Positions 8,444 to 15,600 of a stretch of 64,000 nt of DNA are shown piece after piece (positions within the stretch are counted from its first letter, which is position 1; each line of letters begins with the position of its first letter). Below the pieces are notes generated by a model that was given only the letters and a program-made list of their open reading frames with translations, did not search any database and was not told the origin of the DNA. Origin of the DNA: Pseudomonadota bacterium (GTDB taxonomy: Bacteria; Pseudomonadota; Alphaproteobacteria; Rhizobiales; Xanthobacteraceae); contig JAEYAU010000253.1 in the NCBI GenBank assembly GCA_023404705.1, positions 23,049 to 87,048 of the forward strand, written 5' to 3'. The position numbers and the translations under genes are program-made.

Positions 8444-9124
8444 TCAGTCCGCGGGCGCGGCGCCGGTCGTGCTCAGGCGGCGCCGTGTGTCGGCCGCCGC
8501 GGAGCGCAGCTGGATCGGCAGGCTGCGGTTGCGCGCCTGCGCGGTTCCGTTGAACACCTGCGGGCCGTTCGCGGTCTGGATCATGTCTCCGGCGCGCAGG
8601 GTCGGGTCCGCCGCCGCATCCATGCGCGCCAGCCCGAAGATGTCGCGGCCGTTGCACGTGCAGTCCGCCGACACGCGCTGCCGATACGCGAAGGCGGTCG
8701 GCAGGTTCGCGTAGCGTTCGCCGTCCTCGGCCGACGCGGTGTCGATCGCGGAACCGTAGAACACCTTGGTCTTGCTCGCCGGACACAGCGCGCTGCACAG
8801 CCCGGCCGACGAAACATGGGCGCTGCGTGTCACCGGGAAATGCCGCCCGTCGCAGAGCCGGACACAATGCGCTTCGCCGCCGCGGCCTGACGATGACGAT
8901 GATACGCGGCGCCTCTCCGGCGCGCGTGGCTCTGCCAGGGGATCCGAGTAGCTGAGCGGCGGCGCTTGCCGCACGACCGGCGGACGCTGCCCCGTAAAGG
9001 CGCCGAACAGCGCGCCGAACAGTCCTTGCGCGAATGCACCGCCGAACGGGAGCAGCAGCACGCAGCCGACGGCCGCGATCGCGAGTCCGGTCCGGGACGG
9101 CGACGAAGAGCCCCTTCCAAGCAT
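8444..9124 (-). CDS. DUF2865 family exported protein
   Basis: Starting at ATG 9124, the 226-residue product has an N-terminal signal or anchor (TGLAIAAVGCVLLLPFGGAFAQG) and then a Pro/Arg/Ser-rich linker. The DUF2865 core is recognisable by its cysteine pattern: CVRLCDGRHFPVT, SALCPASKTKVFYG, ANLPTAFAYRQRVSADCTC. The family is confined to alphaproteobacteria and has no known function; the cysteines probably form disulfides in the periplasm. A much longer upstream open frame has no conserved content and was not used. Confidence 0.75.
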   Translation of the reverse strand: MLGRGSSSPSRTGLAIAAVGCVLLLPFGGAFAQGLFGALFGAFTGQRPPVVRQAPPLSYSDPLAEPRAPERRRVSSSSSGRGGEAHCVRLCDGRHFPVTRSAHVSSAGLCSALCPASKTKVFYGSAIDTASAEDGERYANLPTAFAYRQRVSADCTCNGRDIFGLARMDAAADPTLRAGDMIQTANGPQVFNGTAQARNRSLPIQLRSAAADTRRRLSTTGAAPAD

Positions 9125-9221
9125 GGCGTCACGCGATGTGTTGGCGAGATGACAGAAGCATCGACCCAACTCGCGAGTTGATCGAAGGTTGCGCCTCCCA
9201 CCGGAGCCAGCCACCGCTGAT

Positions 9222-9247
9222 GGAACTATTTTGTGCGCGAGTTCGTT
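9222..9247 (+). promoter_or_regulatory. EcfG-type stress promoter upstream of the DUF3309 gene
   Basis: GGAAC at 9222-9226 and CGTT at 9244-9247 are separated by 17 bases, the EcfG (sigma-ECF15) promoter pattern. It lies about 140 bases upstream of the DUF3309 start and reads toward it. The ecfG gene itself is in this window. Confidence 0.65.
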
Positions 9248-9384
9248 TCCCCGGCGGAATGCCGCAGGGCAAGGATTGTGTGCAGCCCGATGCTCGCCTG
9301 TCCGGCTGGATCGCCGATTGATCCGGACGACACAGGATGCCGATCGTCGGACGAGAGGCGGGCCGCTTGCGACGGAGGTGAGCC

Positions 9385-9543
9385 ATGACGCTCGGTACTG
9401 TGCTGCTGATCGTTCTGATTCTCGTGCTTCTCGGTGTCGTGCCGCGTTGGCCCTACAGCTCGGGCTGGGGGTACGGCCCGTCGGGCATCGTCGGCGTGGT
9501 CCTGGTGATCGTGCTGATCCTGGTGCTGGTCGGACGCGTCTGA
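9385..9543 (+). CDS. DUF3309 family small membrane protein
   Basis: This 52-residue protein consists of two hydrophobic helices (TVLLIVLILVLLGVV and GVVLVIVLILVLVG) joined by RWPYSSGWGYGPSG, the hallmark of DUF3309. GGAGGTGAGCC precedes the ATG at 9385. A GGAAC-N17-CGTT promoter upstream and an intrinsic terminator just downstream frame it as a single-gene transcript of the general stress regulon. Small proteins of this kind probably sit in the inner membrane; the function is unknown. Confidence 0.85.
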   Translation: MTLGTVLLIVLILVLLGVVPRWPYSSGWGYGPSGIVGVVLVIVLILVLVGRV

Positions 9544-9569
9544 GCCCGACGCAAGGATGAGGTAAGCAA

Positions 9570-9603
9570 GAGCCCGCCGGTTCGCGCCGGCGGGCTCTTT
9601 CGT
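9570..9603. terminator. Intrinsic terminator after the DUF3309 gene
   Basis: AGCCCGCCGG (9571-9580) pairs perfectly with CCGGCGGGCT (9587-9596) around a 6-base loop and is followed by CTTTCGTT. It ends the plus-strand DUF3309 transcript and may help end the convergent response-regulator transcript. Confidence 0.8.
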
Positions 9604-9629
9604 TGTGCGCGGAAGGGGATTGCGCCGTC

Positions 9630-10004
9630 CTACGGCGCCAGCAGCCCGCTCGCGACCTCCTGCAGCCGCTCGAACTCATACGGCTTCGTGAGCACCACGA
9701 CCTTCGGCAGGGTGCCGAGCTTGGCATCGAGCCCCGATGCGCCGTATCCGGTCGCGATGATGATCGGCAGGTCGCCGCGCATGTCGCGCAGCTGCAGTGC
9801 CAGCGCGTCGCCGCGGCCGTCGGGCAGCCCAACGTCGATCATCGCAAGGGCGAAGCCGTTGAGGCCGGCCGACGCGATCTCCAGTGCCGCCTTGGCATTG
9901 GCAGCCTCGACGATCGTGTAGCCGAGCTCCTCGAACGCATCGACCGCGAGTGCGGCGATCAAGGCTTCGTCCTCGACGAGCAGGACTGTGCGTTTGGATG
10001 TCAT
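9630..10004 (-). CDS. Single-domain response regulator
   Basis: The 124-residue protein is a lone receiver domain: acidic pair ED at residues 11-12 (LLVEDEALIA), phosphoacceptor D57 in LAMIDVGLPDG, the switch Thr in IIIATGYG and the conserved Lys in VVLTKPYEF. No output domain follows, so it acts by protein-protein contact. Receivers like this often pair with HWE kinases, and one is encoded 1.4 kb away on the same strand. It lies 83 bases after the hypothetical gene at 10088-10645 and could be read from the same stress promoter. Confidence 0.85.
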   Translation of the reverse strand: MTSKRTVLLVEDEALIAALAVDAFEELGYTIVEAANAKAALEIASAGLNGFALAMIDVGLPDGRGDALALQLRDMRGDLPIIIATGYGASGLDAKLGTLPKVVVLTKPYEFERLQEVASGLLAP

Positions 10005-10087
10005 GCGATCAGGGGAGGGGACTTACAGCCGCGCGCCCGAGGCGTGGCGCGCGCGGCTGCGTGTCATGGTCGAGACGTCGCGCAGCA

Positions 10088-10645
10088 TCACTGCACAGAC
10101 GTCGCCAGCGCGAACTGCCGCTCCTCGGGCGCCTGCGAGACGCAGCGTCCCGCCATCTTCGGCGCCTTCGGATCCGCATAGGGGCTGAACGGAGACTCGC
10201 AGCCAACCGGCAGCTCGGCGTCGCGCCGCGTCGGCGTGTCGACCGTGACGGGCGCGGTGCCGCTCGTCCCGTTCTCGCGTACCGTCACCGCGGGCAGCTC
10301 GATGTCCCGGGCCGTGACCGTCGCATTGCTGAGTGGGTTGGTGCGGAACAGCTCGCGGCCCTCCGCATCGCGATAGATGATGGTGACGTCCTGCACGCCG
10401 ACGATCTCGATGGTCGAGATGCGCTTTCCATCCTTGCGCGCCGGCCGCGCCAAGCGGTCGCCCTTGCGTTCACGGTTCACGACCGGCACGGCCTCGGCCT
10501 GATCGGCCTGGGCCGTGTCGATGCTCGGCCAGCGCAAGACCGGCTCGACGGGCAGCAACATCCCGACCGCGACGGAGCACGCCGCGAGTGCGGCGACCGG
10601 CACGCCACGCAGCACCTGCGAAGGATCGCGAAGCATCGGAGTCAT
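10088..10645 (-). CDS. Hypothetical membrane-anchored protein with an EcfG promoter
   Basis: I do not recognise a family. The 185-residue product has one N-terminal membrane segment (VPVAALAACSVAVGMLLPV), then a charged linker with a basic stretch (RERKGDRLARPARKDGKR), a short beta-rich region (ISTIEIVGVQDVTIIYRD) and two cysteines near the end (VGCESPF, GRCVSQ). The topology suggests a periplasmic C-terminus. An EcfG-type promoter lies 71 bases upstream, so it is probably stress induced. Confidence 0.6.
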   Translation of the reverse strand: MTPMLRDPSQVLRGVPVAALAACSVAVGMLLPVEPVLRWPSIDTAQADQAEAVPVVNRERKGDRLARPARKDGKRISTIEIVGVQDVTIIYRDAEGRELFRTNPLSNATVTARDIELPAVTVRENGTSGTAPVTVDTPTRRDAELPVGCESPFSPYADPKAPKMAGRCVSQAPEERQFALATSVQ

Positions 10646-10715
10646 CCTGGATGTGGTTTCGGGCCCGCGGGGCCGCGCGTCCGAGTCGATAGCCCTCGAC
10701 CACCGACAAGAAGGA

Positions 10716-10741
10716 AACGTTCCTCCCGAAGGTGCGGTTCC
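10716..10741 (-). promoter_or_regulatory. EcfG-type stress promoter of the gene at 10088-10645
   Basis: On the minus strand GGAAC (10737-10741) and CGTT (10716-10719) are separated by 17 bases, matching the EcfG consensus, with a leader of about 65 bases to the ATG. Confidence 0.7.
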
Positions 10742-10865
10742 AAACGCGCCGAAATGTCGCCGCGCGGCACGCTTCTCGCGCGAGACTCAGGAACCATTCC
10801 ATCAAGCGCGCATTGTCGTGGCAGCCGGCCGCCCGTTCTTCCCCTCCCCGTGCTTGGCCGGTCTC

Positions 10866-10906
10866 GGGCGTAGCCGACGCGGTGGTCGGCTACGCCCTTG
10901 TTTTTT
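10866..10906 (+). terminator. Strong intrinsic terminator without an obvious upstream gene
   Basis: GGGCGTAGCCGAC (10866-10878) pairs perfectly over 13 bases with GTCGGCTACGCCC (10885-10897) and is followed by TTG and six T residues. On the plus strand no convincing protein gene ends nearby, because the neighbouring gene runs away on the minus strand. The interval 10646-10991 otherwise holds only two EcfG promoters. Confidence 0.75.
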
Positions 10907-10930
10907 GCGGGGCTGACCTCACGCGCCGCC

Positions 10931-10955
10931 GGAACTCGCTGCGGCGCAGTCGGTT
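10931..10955 (+). promoter_or_regulatory. EcfG-type promoter of the csbD-like gene
   Basis: GGAAC (10931-10935), 16 bases, then GGTT (10952-10955). It differs from the CGTT consensus in one base. The leader to the CsbD start is about 36 bases, and CsbD genes are common members of the EcfG regulon. Confidence 0.55.
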
Positions 10956-10991
10956 ATCTCATCACTCGACAAACCGGAAGGAGAGACTGCG

Positions 10992-11192
10992 ATGAACTGG
11001 GATCGCGTCGAAGGCAATTGGAAGCAGTTCAAAGGCCAGGTGCAGCAGAAGTGGGGCAAGCTCACGGACGACGACATGAACCTGGTCGAAGGCAAACGCA
11101 CCGAGCTCGCTGGCCGTCTGCAGGAGCGTTATGGACTCGCGAAGGACGAGGCCGAGCGCGAGATCGACAACTGGCTGAAGGCGTCGCACTGA
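10992..11192 (+). CDS. CsbD family stress protein
   Basis: The 66-residue product MNWDRVEGNWKQFKGQ... shows the CsbD signature: NWKQFKGQVQQKWGKLTDDD followed by a second helix pair (KRTELAGRLQERYGLAKDEAEREIDNW). CsbD-like proteins are small helical stress proteins of unknown activity. AAGGAGAGAC lies just before the ATG. It has an EcfG-like promoter and a bidirectional terminator immediately downstream. Confidence 0.92.
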   Translation: MNWDRVEGNWKQFKGQVQQKWGKLTDDDMNLVEGKRTELAGRLQERYGLAKDEAEREIDNWLKASH

Positions 11193-11235
11193 CGAGTCGG
11201 CGCCACGGGCGCTCCGCATCAATCCGATTTGAATC

Positions 11236-11272
11236 GAAAGGGGTGAGGGAATGTCCCTCACCCCTTTTGTTT
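11236..11272. terminator. Bidirectional intrinsic terminator between csbD-like gene and phyR
   Basis: AAAGGGGTGAGGGA (11237-11250) pairs with TCCCTCACCCCTTT (11254-11267) around a 3-base loop. The A and T tracts at either end let it work on both strands. Confidence 0.85.
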
Positions 11273-11293
11273 TCCTGCGAATTGCTTCGGCGG

Positions 11294-12097
11294 TCAGCTG
11301 GCGCGCCGCTCGCGCCGCCGCGCATTGCGCGCGAAGAACAGCGCCTGGCTGGCGATCGCCGACACCATGGCGGGCTGGAACGGCTTGGCGAGCAGGAAGG
11401 CCGGCTCCGGTCGCTCGCCCGTGAGGAAGCGCTCCGGATAGGCCGTGATGAAGATCACCGGCACCTCGAAGGTGCGCAGGAGATCGTTCACGGCGTCGAG
11501 ACCCGAACTGCCGTCGGCGAGCTGAATGTCGGCGAGGATCAGGCCCGGCTTCTTGGTCTTGGTCAGCGCCAGCGCCTCGCTGTGGGTGCGCGCGACGCCG
11601 AGGACGCGATGGCCGAGGCTCTCGACCAGGGTCTCCAGATCCATGGCGATGAAGGTCTCGTCCTCGATGATCAGGACGTCGGTCGCGATCTCCGAAGCGA
11701 GCTCACGGCCCGACTCCTCGACCAGCGAGCGAAGCGTCGGCACGTCCACATCCAGGACGCGCGCCGCGTCGTCTTCCGAGAAGCCCTCGAGCGCGACGAG
11801 CAGGAACGCTTGGCGCGGCCGCGGCGTGATGCTGGCGAGCTTCTGCTCGGCCGGCAGGCTGGCGTCCGCCATGACGGGGGTGGACCCGTTGATTGGGACA
11901 GAATTCCAAATCTTCGTGAAGGCCCGATAGAGGGCGACCCGGGGGCCGCGACCATCGGTCATCACCGTGGGGTCCTGGATCAGCGCCTCGAGGGTGGCCG
12001 TGACATAAGTATCCCCGGAGGTCTGACTCCCGGTCAGGGCTCGCGCATAACGCCTCAAAAACGGCAAATGCTGAGCGACAGCTTCAGATTTCGGCAC
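11294..12097 (-). CDS. phyR: PhyR general stress response regulator (sigma-like domain plus receiver)
   Basis: PhyR has an EcfG-like N-terminal domain (residues 1 to about 125: LPFLRRYARALTGSQTSGD; ITPRPRQAFLLVALEGFS) and a C-terminal receiver with phosphoacceptor D190 in LILADIQLADGSS. When phosphorylated it binds NepR and frees sigma EcfG. I start it at GTG 12097 (PKSEAVAQHLPF follows), which has GGAGGG upstream and gives 267 residues, the normal PhyR length. An in-frame ATG at 12136 falls inside the -10 element of its own EcfG promoter and cannot be the start of that transcript. It is divergent from nepR-ecfG. Confidence 0.95.
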   Translation of the reverse strand: MPKSEAVAQHLPFLRRYARALTGSQTSGDTYVTATLEALIQDPTVMTDGRGPRVALYRAFTKIWNSVPINGSTPVMADASLPAEQKLASITPRPRQAFLLVALEGFSEDDAARVLDVDVPTLRSLVEESGRELASEIATDVLIIEDETFIAMDLETLVESLGHRVLGVARTHSEALALTKTKKPGLILADIQLADGSSGLDAVNDLLRTFEVPVIFITAYPERFLTGERPEPAFLLAKPFQPAMVSAIASQALFFARNARRRERRAS

Positions 12098-12134
12098 AAA
12101 TCCCTCCACGTGTTCCCGTAATCTACCGCGGTCC

Positions 12135-12159
12135 AACGTCGGTCGGTAAAAAAAGTTCC
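12135..12159 (-). promoter_or_regulatory. EcfG promoter of phyR
   Basis: On the minus strand GGAAC (12155-12159), 16 bases including a T7 run, then CGTT (12135-12138). Transcription would start about 25-30 bases before the GTG start of phyR, giving positive feedback. Confidence 0.8.
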
Positions 12160-12169
12160 CTTCCGGAGC

Positions 12170-12194
12170 GGAACAAGCGGTGTTCCATTGCGTT
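12170..12194 (+). promoter_or_regulatory. EcfG promoter of nepR-ecfG
   Basis: GGAAC (12170-12174), 16 bases, then CGTT (12191-12194), about 85 bases before the nepR ATG. It is back to back with the phyR promoter, so both arms of the switch are autoregulated. Confidence 0.8.
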
Positions 12195-12279
12195 GTCAGG
12201 GGATCGATGCGGAGGGGGGCCGACGCGTCGGGACGTGATATTCAGGTTTTGAACGGTGTTCTGAGGTGGGGGGCGGCGC

Positions 12280-12501
12280 ATGAGTGAACGTAAAACAGAT
12301 AGGCCCGGAACCGCTATGCCAACGCAGACCGACGTAATGCCACGCAGAAGTGGAGCCCGACTGGGCCGGGAGGTCCAGATCAAGATCGGTCAGCAGCTCC
12401 GGGCCATGTATGACGACGTCGTCAAGCAAGGTGTCCCGGACCGCTTCTCCGATCTGCTCCAACAGATCGACAAGCGGGATGACAAGGGGTCATCCGAATG
12501 A
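12280..12501 (+). CDS. nepR: NepR anti-sigma factor
   Basis: The 73-residue protein carries the NepR core IGQQLRAMYDDVVKQGVPD followed by RFSDLLQQID, the two helices that hold sigma EcfG and are also bound by phosphorylated PhyR. The N-terminal 30 residues are polar and probably disordered. Its stop overlaps the ecfG start by 4 bases (ATGA), so anti-sigma and sigma are made together. GGTGGGGGGCGGCGC precedes the ATG. Confidence 0.95.
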   Translation: MSERKTDRPGTAMPTQTDVMPRRSGARLGREVQIKIGQQLRAMYDDVVKQGVPDRFSDLLQQIDKRDDKGSSE

Positions 12502-13049
12502 CGCTGGCGCCCAACACCCGTGACGAAATTCTCGCCGCCGTGCCGAGTCTGCGCGCGTTCGCGATCTCGCTGTGCGGTAATGTCGATCGTGCCGACGATC
12601 TCGTGCAGGAGACGCTTCTGCGCGCGCTGGCGAACATCGACTCGTTCCAGCCCGGCACCAACATGTCGGCCTGGCTCTTCACCATCCTGAGAAACTTCTT
12701 CAGGTCCGAGTACCGCAAGCGGCGGCGCGAGGTGGAGGACAACGACGGCACCTATGCCGAGACGTTGAAGTCCCACCCCGAGCAGAGCAGCCGCGTGGAG
12801 TTCACGGAATTCAAGACGGCACTTGGCAAGCTGCCGCCGGACCAGCGCGAGGCGCTGATCCTGGTCGGCGCCTCCGGCTTCTCCTACGAGGAGGCGGCCG
12901 CGATCTGCGAATGCGCGGTGGGCACCATCAAGAGCCGCGTCAACCGCGCGCGCACGCGTCTCGCCGAGCTGCTGGCGATCGAGAGCGCCGACGACTTCGG
13001 TCCCGATCACACCACGCGCGCCATCCTGAGCGCCGGTGGCCGCCGCTGA
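12498..13049 (+). CDS. ecfG: General stress sigma factor EcfG (ECF15)
   Basis: The 183-residue sigma factor has region 2 (SLRAFAISLCGNVDRADDLVQETLLRALANI, in two halves) and region 4 (LPPDQREALILVGASGFSYEEAA; CECAVGTIKSRVNRARTRL) joined by a short linker, with no extra domains. It directs polymerase to GGAAC-N16/17-CGTT promoters, several of which surround it. It is cotranscribed with nepR. Confidence 0.96.
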   Translation: MTLAPNTRDEILAAVPSLRAFAISLCGNVDRADDLVQETLLRALANIDSFQPGTNMSAWLFTILRNFFRSEYRKRRREVEDNDGTYAETLKSHPEQSSRVEFTEFKTALGKLPPDQREALILVGASGFSYEEAAAICECAVGTIKSRVNRARTRLAELLAIESADDFGPDHTTRAILSAGGRR

Positions 13050-13097
13050 GCGGCCCCGCGCAAGCCCTGATCTACGTCTGAGCAATTCACACAACTG

Positions 13098-13140
13098 AAA
13101 ATCCCGCGTGGTCCATGAACCAGGCGGGATTTTTCTTTTC
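13098..13140 (+). terminator. Intrinsic terminator after ecfG
   Basis: AAATCCCGC pairs with GCGGGATTT, extended by TGGT/ACCA around a short loop, followed by TTCTTTTC. It is placed 50 bases after the ecfG stop. Confidence 0.8.
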
Positions 13141-13183
13141 CCTCCTGCGCGCGCCCCAGGGCTCGCGCGCGAGGGGCCGATCG

Positions 13184-13360
13184 TTAAAGCCCCGGTGACC
13201 GACGGCGCACCAAGCCGATGATCGCCGACACCAGAAACAGCGCGATCGCTACGAAGAAGATGATCTTGGCGGCTTCCATCGCGACGCCGGCAACCCCGCC
13301 GAAGCCGAGCACGGCAGCGATCAGCGCGACCACCAGGAAAGTCAGAGCCCAACCGAGCAT
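13184..13360 (-). CDS. DUF1328 family small membrane protein
   Basis: This 58-residue protein begins [20 protein letters not shown] and has two transmembrane helices with a Gly-rich first helix ([18 protein letters not shown]) and a short basic tail (VRRRSPGL), the DUF1328 pattern. AGGTGACCC precedes the ATG at 13360. An EcfG promoter (13410-13434) lies about 50 bases upstream. The function is unknown; homologues are commonly stress induced in alphaproteobacteria. Confidence 0.9.
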   Translation of the reverse strand: MLGWALTFLVVALIAAVLGFGGVAGVAMEAAKIIFFVAIALFLVSAIIGLVRRRSPGL

Positions 13361-13409
13361 GGGTCACCTCTTGTTCTGCTAAGCGGCAGTCGCCGCCTCG
13401 TGCGGAAAA

Positions 13410-13434
13410 AACGAACAAGCGCTGCGAATGTTCC
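13410..13434 (-). promoter_or_regulatory. EcfG promoter of the DUF1328 gene
   Basis: On the minus strand GGAAC (13430-13434), 16 bases, then CGTT (13410-13413). Confidence 0.75.
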
Positions 13435-13542
13435 ATCATGTGGTGATGCGGCACCGCCGACGGAACGCTTCGACTTGGCGCGCGATTGGAGTCGACGAGA
13501 CGACGCGCACGTCCAGCGGCATTGCCTAACCGGGAGCTAACC

Positions 13543-14058
13543 ATGGCATCCAAGCGTCGAGCACATGCGGGTCGCGGCCATGCCAAGAAGCAATCTGCCG
13601 CCAAGAGGCAGCATCCCGCCTTGCGTGAGATGCGCGGGCCACGCACTCGCGCGCCTCACACCTTGCACGACCTCTTCGCGCGTTTCGCGACCGCCACCTC
13701 GAATCTCGCGGGCAAGCCGATTGCCTTCTTGATCGCGGTGACGGCCGTCGTGCTCTGGGCCGCGAGCGGGCCGCTGTTCGGCTTCAGCGACACCTGGCAG
13801 CTCGTCATCAACACGTCGACGACGATCATCACTTTTCTCATGGTCTTCCTCATCCAGCACACGCAGAATCGCGACACGCTCGCCGCGCAGCTCAAGCTCG
13901 GCGAGATCATCTTCGTGCTGCAGGATGCCGAGAATCGTCTCGCCACCGCCGAGGATCTCTCGGACGAGGATCTCGAGGATCTGCACGAGACCTTCCGCCA
14001 GCGCGCCGATCAGGCGCTGGATACGCTGAATCAGCGCCGCGCCGGCAAGGCCGCATAG
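13543..14058 (+). CDS. Low-affinity iron permease-like small membrane protein
   Basis: From ATG 13543 (GGGAGCTAACC upstream) the 171-residue product has a basic N-terminus, two transmembrane helices (GKPIAFLIAVTAVVLWAASGP and TSTTIITFLMVFLIQ) and a cytoplasmic helical tail rich in acidic residues (AEDLSDEDLEDLHETF). The FSDTWQLVINTSTTIITFL and QHTQNRD motifs match the bacterial family named after yeast Fet4; iron transport by bacterial members is not proven. A GGAAC box at 13462 with a weak -10 (CGAT) is a possible stress promoter. Confidence 0.85.
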   Translation: MASKRRAHAGRGHAKKQSAAKRQHPALREMRGPRTRAPHTLHDLFARFATATSNLAGKPIAFLIAVTAVVLWAASGPLFGFSDTWQLVINTSTTIITFLMVFLIQHTQNRDTLAAQLKLGEIIFVLQDAENRLATAEDLSDEDLEDLHETFRQRADQALDTLNQRRAGKAA

Positions 14059-14101
14059 CTTGCGCACACTCGGTGCGCCGGAGGGCGTCGCCTGCCGCGC
14101 T

Positions 14102-14213
14102 GTAGGGCGCAATAGGCGCGCAGCGCCGTATTGCGCCGAATGCTTCACCGCGCACTCAGAACCAGGTGTAAGGTTGACGGCGCAATACGCGCTTCGCGCT
14201 ATTGCGCCCTACA
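14102..14213. repeat. Inverted pair of short palindromic intergenic repeats
   Basis: TGTAGGGCGCAATA (from 14101) and its reverse complement TATTGCGCCCTACA (ending 14213) bracket related internal copies of TATTGCGCC and GGCGCAATA. It occupies the gap after the iron permease-like gene and looks like a mobile-repeat remnant. Confidence 0.65.
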
Positions 14214-14214
14214 T

Positions 14215-15447
14215 TCAGCGTGTCTCACTCAGCGCGAAGCCGGCGATGCGCTTGTAGTTCTCGGACAACGCGCGCAGCTCGTCCTGCGTGATGTAGTCGT
14301 CGAGATTCTCGAATGGCCGGTCGCCGACCAGCTCTTCCACCTTGATGTTGATGAAGTCCGGCGGGTGCTCGCGATTGGTGCGCACGATGCGCGCCGTCGT
14401 CTCGCGCCGCGCGGCCTCATAGGCCTTCAGCGCCGCCGCTACATCGTTCTCGGCCTCCAGGCTGTCCGCCAGCGTGCGCGCATCGATCGCGCCCTGCGCG
14501 GCGCCGTTCGAGCCGCGCGGATACATCGGATGCGCGGCGTCGCCCGCGAGCGTCACCCGGCCGAAGCTCCATTGGGCGACCGGATCCTTGTCGACCATGG
14601 GATATTCCAGCACGAACTCCGCATTGCGGATCATCTCGGCCACGTCGAGCCAGTCGAAGCGCCAGCTCTCGTAGATCGGCAGGAAGTCCGTCAGCTTGCC
14701 CGGCTTGTTCCAGTCGTTCTTCTCGACCGTCTCGTGCTTGATCTCGGCCATCCAGTTGATGAGCTGGTTTCCGTTCTCATCCACGTCATCGATGATCGGA
14801 TAGACCACGATCTTGCCCGTCAGGATCGAGCCGATCCGCATATAGGTTCGGCCGCCCAGGATCGGCTTGCGCCGTGTGACGCCGCGCCACGTGTTGATGC
14901 CCGAGAAGGCGACATCGTCCCGCGGATAGAGCTGCTTGCGGATGACCGAGTTGATGCCGTCACAGGCGATCGCCGCGGCCGCGCGCACCGGCGCGACGGG
15001 CGTGCCCGAGGTCGTGTCGGTGAAGCGAATCGTCACGCCGTCCGCATCCTGCTCGAAGCCGATGCAGGTGCGATCTGTCACGATCCGCTCCGGCTCCAGC
15101 TCGGCCAGCGCCGCGCGATACAAAATCACATGCAGCTTGCCGCGATGAATGCCGACCTCCGGATGCGGATAGCCGGCCCGCTTGCCGCGCGGCTCGCGAT
15201 AGATGAGCTGGCCGAAGCGGTTGAAGAAGCAGCTCTCGGCGTTCTCGATGCCGGCCGCGAGCAGGGCATCGCCGATGCCGAGCGCCGTGAACTCGCGCAT
15301 CGCATGCGGCAGCAGCGTGATGCCGACCCCGAGCTCCTTTATCTCGCTGGCGCGCTCGTAGACCCGGCACGCGATCCCGCGCCGGTTCAGGTTGAGCGCC
15401 AGCGCCAGGCCCGTGATGCCGCCGCCGATGATCGCGATCTCACGCAA
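14215..15447 (-). CDS. FAD-dependent monooxygenase (UbiH/salicylate hydroxylase-like)
   Basis: The 410-residue flavoprotein has the dinucleotide-binding start IAIIGGGITGLALALNLNR, the FAD-contacting arginine region (GIHRGKLHVILYRAAL), a DG-like motif (AAIACDGINSVIRK) and the second FAD motif VTLAGDAAHPMYPRGSNGA. It would hydroxylate a small aromatic or similar substrate using NAD(P)H and oxygen. No dedicated ring-cleavage genes are adjacent, so the substrate is open. It is a single-gene unit. Confidence 0.85.
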   Translation of the reverse strand: MREIAIIGGGITGLALALNLNRRGIACRVYERASEIKELGVGITLLPHAMREFTALGIGDALLAAGIENAESCFFNRFGQLIYREPRGKRAGYPHPEVGIHRGKLHVILYRAALAELEPERIVTDRTCIGFEQDADGVTIRFTDTTSGTPVAPVRAAAAIACDGINSVIRKQLYPRDDVAFSGINTWRGVTRRKPILGGRTYMRIGSILTGKIVVYPIIDDVDENGNQLINWMAEIKHETVEKNDWNKPGKLTDFLPIYESWRFDWLDVAEMIRNAEFVLEYPMVDKDPVAQWSFGRVTLAGDAAHPMYPRGSNGAAQGAIDARTLADSLEAENDVAAALKAYEAARRETTARIVRTNREHPPDFINIKVEELVGDRPFENLDDYITQDELRALSENYKRIAGFALSETR

Positions 15448-15600
15448 CGCTTTGCTCCTCCATCCGACAGGGGGCGGACGCTAGCACAGACCGGCGGTGT
15501 TGCGTCGCGGTAGCTGGGGACGGCCCGCGCTGCCGCCTTGACCCAGGTGGAGCGCCGCACCCAAGCTTTGACGGGTCCCGGGACGCGAAGGAGGGGTGCC

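Noticed and set aside
9125..9832. Long N-terminal extension of the DUF2865 gene
   Set aside because: It is Ser/Arg/Cys-rich without conserved features and runs across the divergent DUF3309 gene and its stress promoter. The signal peptide begins at the internal ATG 9124.
13462..13486. GGAAC-N16-CGAT before the low-affinity iron permease-like gene as an EcfG promoter
   Set aside because: The -10 element departs from the key GTT bases, so it was noted in the gene entry but not listed as a promoter.
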